This document shows positions 40,964-52,882 of a DNA stretch of 64,000 nt, one piece after another. This DNA comes from Caulobacter sp. 602-1 (GTDB lineage Bacteria; Pseudomonadota; Alphaproteobacteria; Caulobacterales; Caulobacteraceae): the NCBI RefSeq assembly GCF_003931565.1, contig NZ_RRYI01000003.1, forward strand, positions 620,001 to 684,000, read 5' to 3'. Position numbers and translations under genes: made by a program. Every line of letters starts with the position of its first letter. Within the stretch, counting starts at the first letter, position 1. The notes under the pieces were generated by a model. It had not been told where the DNA came from and ran no database searches. It saw nothing but the letters and a program-made list of their open reading frames with translations.

Positions 40964-43178
40964 AGTACTTTCGATAGTTCGCGTAATAATAATAGGAGTC
41001 GCCATAGCCGTAGCGGGACTGGGCCTTCAGATCCATCTGGGTCAGGGCCACGCCGGCGATGAAGGCGCGCGTGCCCTGCAGCAGGGCCAGCGCCGACTGC
41101 ACGGCTTTCACCGGCGTCTTCTTCCAGCGGACCAGCATCACCACCGCGTCGGCGTGCGGCGCCAGGATGCGGGTGTCGGCGATGGCCAGCAGCGGCGCGG
41201 TGTCCAGCAGTACGATCTCGTAGCGATCGCGCAGGTCCTGCAGCAGCTTGTGCATGGCCGACGAACCGAGCACGTCGCGCGGCGTGTAGGCCGACTTGGC
41301 CAACGGCAGGATGTGCGCGCCGCTCTCATCCGTGATCACGGCCTGATCCAGGGTGGCGACACCGTTGAGCACCTCCAGCAGACCGATCGAGGCCGGCTCC
41401 TTGAGGAACTGGCTGATCGCGCTCTGGCGCAGGTCGCAGTCGACCACCACCACCTTGGCTCCCGAGGTCGCCAGGGTGCGCGCCAGGGAGAAGGTCGTCG
41501 TGGTCTTGCCTTCGCCGGGCAGGGACGAGGTGACCGCGATGACCTTTACGGGCTCGCCCACCTTCGAGAACAGGATCGAGGCGCGCAGCTTGCGCAGGCT
41601 TTCGGCGAAGCTGGAGAGCGGCTTGGCCAGAAGATAGTCGGCCGGCGTCATGCCCTTCAGAATCTTGGCGTCGTCGACCGTGGTGCCCAGGGTCGGGACG
41701 GCGCCGAGATAGGGCAGGCCCAGACGACGCTCGACCTCGTCCTCGGTGAACAGGCCCGCCATCAGGATCTCGGCCAGGACGATCGCGGCCACGCCCGCGC
41801 CCAAGGCCAGAACCAGACCGAGCGCCAGGTTCAGCGAAGGTTTCGGATAGCTGGGGCCGGTCGGGATCTTGGCCGGCGACACCACCCGGGCGTCGGCCTG
41901 CTCGATGCCATCCGAGGCGGTGGTCTGCTTGAAGCGGGCCAGCAGGCTCTCATAAAGGGTCTTGACCGACTGCGCCTTACGCTCGAGTTCGGACAGGCCG
42001 ATGCTGGCGCGGTTGTTGCCGGCCAGCGTCCCCTTCGAGGCGGACACGCTGGACGCCACCGAACCGGTCCGCTGACGCGCGACCTGGGCCTGGGCTTCCA
42101 GGTTGGAGATGATGCGGCGGATTTCGGCCTGGATCTGGCTATCGATGTCGGCCAGCTCGCGTTTGGCCTTCAGCAGATCCGGGTGACGATCGCCGTAGCG
42201 GCCGCTGAGATCCGCCACCTGGGCGCTCTTCTCGGCTCGCTGCTTGCGCAGCTGCTGCACGACCGGCGAGTTCAGGGACTCGCCGACGTCCTCGCCGGTG
42301 CTCCCTCGCGCCAGCTGCTGGCGAGCGATGTTCAGACGCGCGTCCGTCTCGGCCTGTGCAGCGCGGCTCAGGGCCAGTTGCTGGTTCAGGCCGGAGATTT
42401 CCTGCTCGGTGAGGGTCGCGCCTTCGGCGCTGAGCAGGTTGTTGGCGATCTTGTACTGCTGAACCGCCGCGTCGGCCTGTTGGACCTGGTCACGAAGCTC
42501 GGCGACGCGCGTGTCCAGCCACTCATTGGCCTTCTTGGTCGCGTCGAACTTGGCCTCGAGCTGTTCGGTCAGATAGAGGTTGGCGAAGGCGTTGGCCAGT
42601 TCGGCCGCCCGCTTCGGATCGGTGTGGGTATAGTCGATCGAGATGAGGTAGGTCAGGCCCGCGCGGCGAACCTTCAGCCCCCCCAGGACATTGTCGACGA
42701 TGCGCTCGCGTCGGCGCTGCAGCTCGATCGGATCCGTCGGCGTGGCCGTCGTCGGCGCGGCCGCCTTCTTCAACGACGAGAACCAGGCCTTCGCGCCCTT
42801 GGCCTGCGCGAGGTAGGGATTGAAGTAGGGATCTTCCTCGAGTTTCAGATCCTTGACGACGCGCCCCGCCAGGGAGCGCGACTTCAGGACCTCGACCTCG
42901 GTGTCGACGACGGACGAATCCGCCGGCAGGCCCGAGAGCACCGCGCTCATGTCGGTGACCTGTTCCTGGCGGACATCCAGCATCACCTGCGCCGTTGCGG
43001 TATAGCGCGGTGTCTGTTGCAGGGTGAACAACACCACCGCCGCGAACACCACCACTGCCACCGCCGCGAAGAGTCGGAAGCGTCGCCTGAACGTCGCGAT
43101 CACGATGTTCAGATCAAAAGACAACGCTCCGGTGTCATTCACCGGAGCGTTCGAAGTTTCAAAACCGGAGCCGTCCAT
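40953..43178 (-). CDS. wzc: Wzc-type BY-kinase / polysaccharide co-polymerase
   Basis: 741-residue fusion of a Wzz-like chain-length regulator and a tyrosine autokinase controlling EPS/capsule export. First transmembrane helix about 37-55 (FAAVAVVVFAAVVLF), periplasmic coiled-coil region (about 190-400), a GNVR-like/PxxP region (PTGPSYPKPSLNLALGLVLAL) with the second helix, then a cytoplasmic kinase with Walker A SSLPGEGKTTTT (about residue 550), Walker A' VVVVDCDLR and Walker B IVLLDTAP. The tail ends SYYYYANYRKYYAD, the tyrosine cluster used for autophosphorylation. Weak GAGAG precedes the ATG. Upstream lies the barrel gene (45 bp) and downstream the overlapping ligase. Confidence 0.92.
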   Translation of the reverse strand: MDGSGFETSNAPVNDTGALSFDLNIVIATFRRRFRLFAAVAVVVFAAVVLFTLQQTPRYTATAQVMLDVRQEQVTDMSAVLSGLPADSSVVDTEVEVLKSRSLAGRVVKDLKLEEDPYFNPYLAQAKGAKAWFSSLKKAAAPTTATPTDPIELQRRRERIVDNVLGGLKVRRAGLTYLISIDYTHTDPKRAAELANAFANLYLTEQLEAKFDATKKANEWLDTRVAELRDQVQQADAAVQQYKIANNLLSAEGATLTEQEISGLNQQLALSRAAQAETDARLNIARQQLARGSTGEDVGESLNSPVVQQLRKQRAEKSAQVADLSGRYGDRHPDLLKAKRELADIDSQIQAEIRRIISNLEAQAQVARQRTGSVASSVSASKGTLAGNNRASIGLSELERKAQSVKTLYESLLARFKQTTASDGIEQADARVVSPAKIPTGPSYPKPSLNLALGLVLALGAGVAAIVLAEILMAGLFTEDEVERRLGLPYLGAVPTLGTTVDDAKILKGMTPADYLLAKPLSSFAESLRKLRASILFSKVGEPVKVIAVTSSLPGEGKTTTTFSLARTLATSGAKVVVVDCDLRQSAISQFLKEPASIGLLEVLNGVATLDQAVITDESGAHILPLAKSAYTPRDVLGSSAMHKLLQDLRDRYEIVLLDTAPLLAIADTRILAPHADAVVMLVRWKKTPVKAVQSALALLQGTRAFIAGVALTQMDLKAQSRYGYGDSYYYYANYRKYYAD

Positions 43179-43223
43179 GGGTACTCTCAGTAATCGGCAA
43201 ACCTTGCCGTTTTGTGGACGTCG

Positions 43224-44486
43224 CTAGAACTGCAGCGCCACGGACGCGATCAGCTTGTTGTCCTTGAACGACGAAGCCTTGGCCGCGCCGCTCGAGTCCT
43301 GCTTCAGATAGTTATAGGTCAGGAACAGGCCCACGCGGCGGTTCAGCAGGTAGGCCGCCGTCGCCGAGAAGTTGTCGCGCTTGTCGCTGCGATCCACGCC
43401 CTTGTAGTTGTCCTTGCCGTGGGTGTAGGCGCCGGACAGCAGCACATTGCGTAGCAGCTCGTGGTCGATCGTCGCGCCAACATTATTGGAGATGAAGCCG
43501 GCCGAACCGATCGCGGTCGACTCCTCGATCGTCCGCGAGCCGGTCAGGCCTACAGTCGTCAGCTGGGTCGGGAACCATTCCAGGCGCCCCGCGGCGTTGA
43601 AACCGCTGATGCTCTTGTAGAGGGCGCTATTGTCGTAGGACTGCTTCATGTAGCCGACCTGGATATCGCCGCGCACCAGATCGGACGCTTCGAAGTTGGC
43701 GCCGACGCCGAGGACATAGCCGTCCGACGAACGGTCGGTCGTGCCGCTGAGGTCATAGTCCTTCTTGTTGCCCGTAGCCGTCGCATAGACCGCCGTGTCG
43801 GGACTGACCGCGTATTCCGCCTTCGCGCCGTAGTACAGTTCGTTGCGGTCGCGGGTGTTCTGGTTATACGCCGCGCCCTGGTCCTTGAAGTTGAAATCCT
43901 TGTCGTCGAGGCGGCCGGTCAGGCGCAAACGATTGAATTCCTTCACCGCGGTCAGGTTGGTGGTGGTGAGGTCATACTCGACAGGCTTGGGCGTCGCGCC
44001 GGCGGGCGTACCGGCCGTGACCGCGGTGCGCGGTTCGATCAGACGCTGATACTGGGCCGAGCCGGAGATGTTCGTCCCGCGCACCACATCGATACGACCA
44101 TTGGCCGCGAGCGTATATTCTTCGGCGTTCTCGGTCTTCTCGTCCGCATAGCGGATCATGTTGCCGCCGGCGAAGAAATTGAGCGCATTGCGCGACCAGT
44201 TCGAACGGACGGCCAGTTCCGGCTTCACGCGCCAGATGTTGTCGTCGATCTTGCCCGCCGCCACGGCGTAGATGTTGTCGTTGTGCTCGAGGTCGACGGT
44301 CACGCGCGGATAGAGGGTGAAGCCGCCAGCCCTCTGGCCGGTCGCCTCATAGTCCGGTCGCGGGCGCTGACGAACCGAGACGTTCTTGTCGCGCTTGAAA
44401 TTCGAACCGAGATCCTGCGCCTGAACAGCGTGTGGCGCGGTCAACGCGATACAGGCCGCAATGGCCGAGCACGTTAGAAGTCGCAT
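43224..44486 (-). CDS. Outer-membrane beta-barrel protein of EPS locus (BBP2/VpsM-like)
   Basis: 420-residue outer-membrane protein: signal peptide 1-23 (AVQAQ), a periplasmic basic segment (FKRDKNVSVRQRPRPDYEATG), then alternating amphipathic strands through to the terminal LIASVALQF ending in Phe. VTVDLEHNDNIYAVAAGKIDDNI is typical of the outer-membrane beta-barrel (BBP2_2) family that accompanies Wza/Wzc-type secretion loci. Probably part of the export or surface-retention machinery. It is 66 bp downstream of the Ala-rich secreted protein gene and 45 bp upstream of wzc on the same strand, suggesting one operon barrel-wzc-ligase. Confidence 0.82.
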   Translation of the reverse strand: MRLLTCSAIAACIALTAPHAVQAQDLGSNFKRDKNVSVRQRPRPDYEATGQRAGGFTLYPRVTVDLEHNDNIYAVAAGKIDDNIWRVKPELAVRSNWSRNALNFFAGGNMIRYADEKTENAEEYTLAANGRIDVVRGTNISGSAQYQRLIEPRTAVTAGTPAGATPKPVEYDLTTTNLTAVKEFNRLRLTGRLDDKDFNFKDQGAAYNQNTRDRNELYYGAKAEYAVSPDTAVYATATGNKKDYDLSGTTDRSSDGYVLGVGANFEASDLVRGDIQVGYMKQSYDNSALYKSISGFNAAGRLEWFPTQLTTVGLTGSRTIEESTAIGSAGFISNNVGATIDHELLRNVLLSGAYTHGKDNYKGVDRSDKRDNFSATAAYLLNRRVGLFLTYNYLKQDSSGAAKASSFKDNKLIASVALQF

Positions 44487-44552
44487 AGCTTAATCCCCAC
44501 CAAGGGTCGGTCGCCGCGCGTCGTGGCGCGCCAATCCGCCCGAATTTAAATC

Positions 44553-45146
44553 TTAGCCGCAGTAGGTCGCGATCACGCCCGCGCAGGGGTCGAACGTCGC
44601 GCCGTTCCCCGTCGGCGCGCTCGAACCGGGAGGATTCGCGTTCGGCGGGTTGACGAGGCTGGGCGTGTCGCCCGCCGCGGTCGACGCGGTAATGATGGCG
44701 TTGACCTGCTGGGCGACGGCGATCCCGACCGCCGACGGCACGGCGCCCGCAGCAACCGCGTCGTTGAGGGCGGCGCTGACGATGGCCGCCGACGCTCCCG
44801 CCGTGATCGCGGCCTGCATGGCGGCGGCGACGGCTTTTTGAAGGATTAATGACTGCTTGGCCTTGGCGGCGTCAACCTTGTCCTGCGCCGCCTTTTTCTC
44901 GGTCGCGGTGGCGGTCTCCGGAAGCGCGTTTAGCTCGACCTGAGCGGCTGCTCCTTCAGCCTGGGCGGCCAAGAATTCCGGAGACTTGGTCGCGTCGGTC
45001 ACGGCCTTGGCGATCTGCGCGCGCACTTCCGCCCGCGTCGGCGCGGCGGCGTTCGCGACCGACAACAGGGTCGTCGGGCCCACGGAAAGCGGGGCAATCG
45101 CCATGATGGCGCCCAGGGTCAAGGCGCGTATGCGGTTAGAAGCCAT
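44553..45146 (-). CDS. Ala-rich secreted protein heading the EPS operon
   Basis: 197-residue exported protein of unknown function. Start at 45146 with GGAGGGAG upstream. Signal peptide 1-33 (VANAAAP). The mature part is largely helical and Ala-rich (AQAEGAAAQVELNALPETATATEKKAAQDKV, here cited only as composition; AAAMQAAITAGASAAIVSAAL follows), then a Pro/Asn linker and a C-terminal pair of cysteines (FDPCAGVIATYCG) that could form a disulphide. It is first in the same-strand group with the barrel, wzc and ligase. A periplasmic or surface factor for EPS is inferred from position. Confidence 0.72.
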   Translation of the reverse strand: MASNRIRALTLGAIMAIAPLSVGPTTLLSVANAAAPTRAEVRAQIAKAVTDATKSPEFLAAQAEGAAAQVELNALPETATATEKKAAQDKVDAAKAKQSLILQKAVAAAMQAAITAGASAAIVSAALNDAVAAGAVPSAVGIAVAQQVNAIITASTAAGDTPSLVNPPNANPPGSSAPTGNGATFDPCAGVIATYCG

Positions 45147-45505
45147 GATTGCTCCCTCCAATTGAACGGCGTCCCTTTAGGACAACGTAAAGAAATGCTC
45201 TAGCCCAGATAACGCGGTATCGCCTTTTCCTGGCGACACCGTTCCCAGAAGATCACACCCGCGATGCAATCTATGCGAGATAGGACAATCTGGTCGGCGG
45301 TTTTAACTAAGACTACGACGCGCTTACCGCCGTCCAGCAGACGCACAGATATCTGCTGAGTGCATGGTTAGGCTTAAACAACCATGCGGCGCCGAGAATG
45401 GCAATGCTGCACCGCAAGAATCTACGCCGGGCGCCGAGAATCTGATCGCTTTCCCGTCTGGAGCGATTAATTCGTCCGAATATTCCGCAATGGATCTGGT
45501 TAAGA
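45147..45505. other. 359-bp intergenic region between EPS operon and chemoreceptor-like gene
   Basis: No convincing gene. It must contain the promoter of the minus-strand EPS operon at its left side. It holds an inverted repeat, GCATGGTT and AACCATGC with a ten-base spacer (45362-45387), which could be the terminator of the chemoreceptor-like gene or an operator. Base composition is closer to 55% GC than the flanking genes. Confidence 0.5.
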
Positions 45506-46573
45506 TCAGGCGGCCGCGACAGTCACGCCGGGATTTTGCCGCCGCTGCACAAGACATCCGTACCAGCCGAGACCGGCATAGGTCTCGTAGCCCGGCGTCA
45601 ACGCATAGCCGACAGTGATGTCGCCATCGGCATAGCTGCCCATCGCGCCGCTGGACACATCCAGGGGAAAGACCTCGGTCAGGACGCCCTGATTGTCGGA
45701 CGAGGCCAGGACGCGACCCTTCTGGTCCAGCAGCATGACGCGCGAGCGCTCGCGCTCCTCCGGGGTCAGGCGAACGCCATCCACCACGGCCTGGGCCTGA
45801 GGCCGCCAGTCGAAATGAACGCCCAGCACGCCCAGGATTTTGCCCTTGGCCTGGCCGCCCTCGCGGATGGCCGTGGCGTAGGTGGCCACCGGCGCGTCGC
45901 CGAGGGCGCGAGCCTTCTCGATGTCACAGGCCACGAAGTCGTCACCGGTCGCGGTGCGCATGCCGTCGCGGAACCACTTGGCGTCGGCGACCGACTGGCC
46001 GACGACGCCAGGATACTTTCCGGGCCGGCCATTGGCGACCACCCGCCCCTTGGCGTCGCAGATCCACAGATCGAGATAGACGGTGTAGGCGTCGAGGATG
46101 ACCCCCAAGCGCTCGCTGGCGTAGCGGCTGGCGGCGGGATCGGCGTCCGCCAGGCAAGCGACCACGGCGGAGTCCGTGGCCCACCAGCGGACGTCGCAGG
46201 TGCGCTCATAGAGATTGCGGTCGACGATCTCGATGGCGTTCAAGGCGAGGTCGGCCAGACGCTGACCGCGCATATGACCCAGGATCGCCCCGCCGATCGC
46301 CGAGAGCTCGTCGAGGTCGGCCCGCACCTGGCTTTCCAGGGCCGCGGCCACGGCGTCGATCTCCGTGGAGATCTTCTTGAATTCCTCGGCGACGATGGCG
46401 AAGCCCTTGCCGGCCTCGCCAGCGCGCGCCGCCACGATCAGGGCGTTGATCGACAACATCTTGGCCGCGCGGTTGACCCGGGCGATCTCGCCGATCTTGG
46501 CGCCCGCCACACTGGACAGGCGTTCCGACAAATCCAGGATCCGTTCAGGACGAAGACTAGTGTCTTGTTCCAT
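45506..46573 (-). CDS. Soluble chemoreceptor-tip protein with C-terminal Cache-like sensor
   Basis: 355-residue protein with unusual domain order. Residues about 10-75 contain the methyl-accepting chemotaxis hairpin tip (RVNRAAKMLSINALIVAARAG, EAGKGFAIVAEEFKKIST), normally C-terminal, truncated on both sides. After a short linker comes a Cache-type sensor (about 120-350: VLDAYTVYLDLWICDAKGRVV-like core, VVGQSVADAKWFRDGM, ILGVLGVHFDW, MLLDQKGRVLASS). There is no transmembrane helix or signal peptide, so it should be cytoplasmic. The usual periplasmic sensor fold is thus placed inside the cell. Similar short proteins occur in Alphaproteobacteria; whether it couples to CheA or does another job is unknown. 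Confidence 0.75.
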   Translation of the reverse strand: MEQDTSLRPERILDLSERLSSVAGAKIGEIARVNRAAKMLSINALIVAARAGEAGKGFAIVAEEFKKISTEIDAVAAALESQVRADLDELSAIGGAILGHMRGQRLADLALNAIEIVDRNLYERTCDVRWWATDSAVVACLADADPAASRYASERLGVILDAYTVYLDLWICDAKGRVVANGRPGKYPGVVGQSVADAKWFRDGMRTATGDDFVACDIEKARALGDAPVATYATAIREGGQAKGKILGVLGVHFDWRPQAQAVVDGVRLTPEERERSRVMLLDQKGRVLASSDNQGVLTEVFPLDVSSGAMGSYADGDITVGYALTPGYETYAGLGWYGCLVQRRQNPGVTVAAA

Positions 46574-46625
46574 CACAGGCAGGCCCCCACGCAATACTTC
46601 CGTCTAATCGACTCACCGTACGCAA

Positions 46626-46643
46626 GATGACGCCCTCGTCATC
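46626..46643. repeat. Short inverted repeat upstream of chemoreceptor-like gene
   Basis: GATGACG and CGTCATC flank a CCCT loop, 53 bases before the chemoreceptor-like ATG and beyond the gyrB terminator. It may be an operator or a leader hairpin. Confidence 0.3.
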
Positions 46644-46696
46644 GCCGCGCGATGACACCGTTCGCCACACCCAAGCCGAGAGCGGCTTCGTTAACG

Positions 46697-46730
46697 AAAA
46701 AACGTCGGAACGCCCCTGATTTGGGCGCCG
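46697..46730 (-). terminator. gyrB terminator
   Basis: On the minus strand, CGGCGCCC and GGGCG-TT-CCG form a stem with a small bulge, followed by ACGTTTTTTCG, about 35 bases after the gyrB stop. A standard rho-independent arrangement. Confidence 0.7.
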
Positions 46731-46764
46731 AACGGCTAGAAAGACATCGTTTTACTACAGAGAC

Positions 46765-50390
<3,626 letters not shown>

Positions 50391-50434
50391 GGGGCGTTCT
50401 TAAGCGCTGTCGCCGGCCGGCGCTACTCAGGCCG

Positions 50435-50806
50435 TCAGCCCAGCTTGTAGCCGCAGAGCTTGTTGCCATCGAGATCGCGGAAATAGGCGAAATAGGCCTT
50501 CGGCATCCGCGCGCCCGGCTGGCCTTCGTCCTTGCCGCCCAGTTCCAGGGCCTTGGCGTGGAAGGCGTCGACCTCCTCGACCGTGTCGAACGCGAAGCCG
50601 CCCATCATGCCGTTGCCGACGCAGGCCGGATTGCCGTCGTATGGACCCAGAACCCCGAACATGCAGCCATCGCCGCGATAGAGACGGCCGCCCGACGGGT
50701 GGTCGAACAAGGGCTTCATGCCGATCGAGCCCAGCAGGCTGTCATAAAAGGCCTTGGCCTTTTCGAGGTCGTTCGAACCGACCGTCACGTAGTTCAGCTT
50801 GGCCAT
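50435..50806 (-). CDS. VOC (glyoxalase/bleomycin-resistance) superfamily protein
   Basis: 123-residue small enzyme or binding protein of the vicinal-oxygen-chelate fold. The N-terminal block MAKLNYVTVGSNDLEKAKAF is the classic VOC entry, and the C-terminal YFAYFRDLDGNKLCGYKLG is the second half-module; the fold dimerises around a metal site. GGGAGGCGG precedes the ATG. It stands between dnaN and recF, interrupting the textbook dnaN-recF adjacency. Substrate is unknown; family members include glyoxalases, dioxygenases and resistance proteins, and this short single-module version cannot be assigned. Confidence 0.88.
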   Translation of the reverse strand: MAKLNYVTVGSNDLEKAKAFYDSLLGSIGMKPLFDHPSGGRLYRGDGCMFGVLGPYDGNPACVGNGMMGGFAFDTVEEVDAFHAKALELGGKDEGQPGARMPKAYFAYFRDLDGNKLCGYKLG

Positions 50807-50928
50807 GGGCCGCCTCCCGTTTTCTTACGAAACGGACCTTAACGCGCTTATGGGCATTCGCAACATGGCCCTTGCGTCAGGGCGGCCGGGCCGCGCGCAA
50901 CCACGCCGCGGCGCCCCAGACAGCGGAA

Positions 50929-50946
50929 CGGGCGCCGAAGCGCCCG
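50929..50946 (-). terminator. Hairpin after dnaN
   Basis: CGGGCGC and GCGCCCG form a 7-bp stem around CGAA (UUCG on the minus-strand transcript), 29 bases past the dnaN stop. No T-run; probable weak terminator. Confidence 0.5.
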
Positions 50947-50975
50947 CCCTATCGTCTTCAGAGCCTGTCGCGAGA

Positions 50976-52094
50976 TCAGACCCGCAGCGGCATCAGCACG
51001 TATTTCACGCCCGGATCGACCGGATCGACCACCAGGGTCGGGCTGGCCGGGTCGGCGAAGCGGAACTCGGCCTGAGGGCCGGCGATCTGGCCGCAGACGT
51101 CCAGCAGGTAGCGGGCGTTGAAGCCGATCTCGAAGGGCTCGCCGTCATAATCGACCTCGACCTCTTCGACGGCCTGGCCGGCTTCCATGTTGCGGACGGT
51201 CAGGGTGATGCGGCCCGGCTCGATGGCCAGCTTCACCGAGCGGCTCTTTTCGGCCGAGATGGTGGCCACGCGGTCGACGGCCTTGGCGAACAGGTCGTTG
51301 TCCAGGGTCAGGATCTTGGCGTTGTCGCGCGGAATGACGCGCAGATAGTCGGGGAAGGCCCCGTCGATGACCTTGGACGTCAGGGCGGCCTGACCGAACT
51401 CGAAGCGGACCTTCTGGGGCGAGACCTGCAGGTCGACCGTCTCGCCGGCCGATTCCATCAGGCGGCGGGCCTCGGCGATGGTCTTGCGCGGCACGATCAC
51501 GCCCGGCAGGCCGACAGCGCCTTCCGGAGCGGGCATCTCGGCGAGAGCCAGGCGGTGACCGTCGGTGGCCACGGCGCGCAGCTTGGTCTCGCCGCCCTCG
51601 TTGACCGTGTGGACGTAAAGGCCGTTCAGATAGTAGCGGGTCTCTTCGGTCGAGATCGCGAAGCGGGTCTTGTCGATCAGTCGGATCAGCTCGTTGGTGT
51701 CGACCGCGATGCGGCTGGAGAGGCCGTCGCTGCTCATCACCGGGAAGTCGCCGGCCGGCAGCACCGGCAGGTTGAAGCGCGAGCGACCGGCCTGGATCAC
51801 CAGGCGCGGATCATCGCCGCTGAAGCTCAGCGAGACGTCGGCGCCGTCCGGCAGCTTGCGGACGATTTCATAGAGGGTGTGGGCCGGCGCGGTGATCTGG
51901 CCAGGCACGTCGATCTGGGCGAAGCCCTCGTCGATGATCTCCATGTCCAGGTCGGTGGCCGAGAAGGACAGGCGATCCCCTTCGGCCGACAGCAGGATAT
52001 TCGACAGGATCGGGATGGTGTTGCGGCGCTCGACGACGCTCTGCACGTGACCCAGCGCCTTCAGGAGCGCCGCCCGTTCGATTGTAAGCTTCAT
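50976..52094 (-). CDS. dnaN: DNA polymerase III beta clamp
   Basis: 372-residue sliding clamp, a head-to-tail dimer of three repeated domains each. Starts MKLTIERAALLKALGHVQSV, shows PILSNILLSAEGDRLSF, ATDGHRLALAEMP, PDYLRVIP, and ends VKYVLMPLRV, where the hydrophobic-cleft residues for clamp-binding peptides lie. Length is normal. It is flanked by terminator-like hairpins on both sides (after grpE and after its own stop), so it is probably transcribed alone from a promoter in the 155-bp gap before it. It is not next to dnaA in this window, as is known for Caulobacter. Confidence 0.98.
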   Translation of the reverse strand: MKLTIERAALLKALGHVQSVVERRNTIPILSNILLSAEGDRLSFSATDLDMEIIDEGFAQIDVPGQITAPAHTLYEIVRKLPDGADVSLSFSGDDPRLVIQAGRSRFNLPVLPAGDFPVMSSDGLSSRIAVDTNELIRLIDKTRFAISTEETRYYLNGLYVHTVNEGGETKLRAVATDGHRLALAEMPAPEGAVGLPGVIVPRKTIAEARRLMESAGETVDLQVSPQKVRFEFGQAALTSKVIDGAFPDYLRVIPRDNAKILTLDNDLFAKAVDRVATISAEKSRSVKLAIEPGRITLTVRNMEAGQAVEEVEVDYDGEPFEIGFNARYLLDVCGQIAGPQAEFRFADPASPTLVVDPVDPGVKYVLMPLRV

Positions 52095-52192
52095 AGTCCG
52101 GTCCAGATCGTGCGGGCGGAATGCAAGGAATCGCCCGCTACCCCCGTTGAGAATGGACCGCCGACATTATCGCAAAGCGCGGAGGGGGAAAG

Positions 52193-52219
52193 GGGGCGCG
52201 CCCGTCATTCGCGCGCCCC
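52193..52219 (-). terminator. Terminator-like hairpin after grpE
   Basis: GGGGCGCGC and GCGCGCCCC form a perfect 9-bp stem around nine bases, 31 bases after the grpE stop. The minus strand continues CCTTTCCCC, so termination is likely modest. Confidence 0.55.
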
Positions 52220-52249
52220 GGAGTCCGAAAAACGAAGCTTTCCGCCCCG

Positions 52250-52870
52250 TCAGGCCTTCTGATCGAACGAACCGCCCGAGTTATCGCCGTCCGTGGCGCT
52301 GGCATAGGGATTGGCGGCCGCCGCCGACTCGCCCGTCGAAGGTCCCGTCGAGCCCTTGGCCGCCACGGCGACCATGGCCGGACGCACCAGGCGCCCCATC
52401 AGTTCGTAACCGGCCTGCAGCACGGTGATCACGCCGCCGGCGGCGACGTCGGTCGCCGGCTGCTCCATCACCGCTTGGTGCAGGTGCGGGTCGAACTTCT
52501 CACCCTTGGCCGGGTCGATCTTCTTCAGGCCATTGCGTTCGAAGGCGCCTTGCAGCTCCTTCTCGGTCATCTCGACGCCGATGATGAAGTTCTTCACCGC
52601 CGCGTCAGTCGAGTCCTTGGGGCTGTGGGCCGTGGCGCGCGACAGGTTGTCGGCGACGCCCAGCAGGTCGCGGCCGAACTTCTGGATCGCATAGGCGCGG
52701 GCGTCATTCATTTCGCGCTCGGCGCGGCGCTTGGTGTTCTCGGCCTCGGCGGCGTAGCGCAGGGCCTGCTCCTTCAGAGCGGCCACTTCCAGCTTCAGCG
52801 CCTCGATCTCCTGCGACGCGTCGTCAGCTTCGAAGGCGACGTCTTCAGCCGGCGTTTGCTCGTCGGTCAT
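52250..52870 (-). CDS. grpE: Nucleotide exchange factor GrpE
   Basis: 206-residue DnaK co-chaperone releasing ADP. Acidic N-terminus (MTDEQTPAEDVAFEADDASQ), long alpha-helical dimerisation region (LKLEVAALKEQALRYAAEAEN, TKRRAEREMNDAR), then the beta-domain with FDPHLHQAVMEQPATDV, GVITVLQAGYELMGRLVRPAMVAVA, the GrpE signature. C-terminal tail is Ser/Gly-rich. It lies 12 bases after hrcA on the same strand, an arrangement normal for Alphaproteobacteria. No CIRCE element (inverted TTAGCACTC) is visible upstream, so HrcA autoregulation is not supported here. Confidence 0.97.
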   Translation of the reverse strand: MTDEQTPAEDVAFEADDASQEIEALKLEVAALKEQALRYAAEAENTKRRAEREMNDARAYAIQKFGRDLLGVADNLSRATAHSPKDSTDAAVKNFIIGVEMTEKELQGAFERNGLKKIDPAKGEKFDPHLHQAVMEQPATDVAAGGVITVLQAGYELMGRLVRPAMVAVAAKGSTGPSTGESAAAANPYASATDGDNSGGSFDQKA

Positions 52871-52882
52871 CTCGTACAGTCC

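Noticed and set aside
45364..45618. Plus-strand 84-residue frame between the EPS operon and chemoreceptor-like gene
   Set aside because: No initiation signal, begins within an inverted repeat and runs antisense into the chemoreceptor-like gene; low-complexity product.
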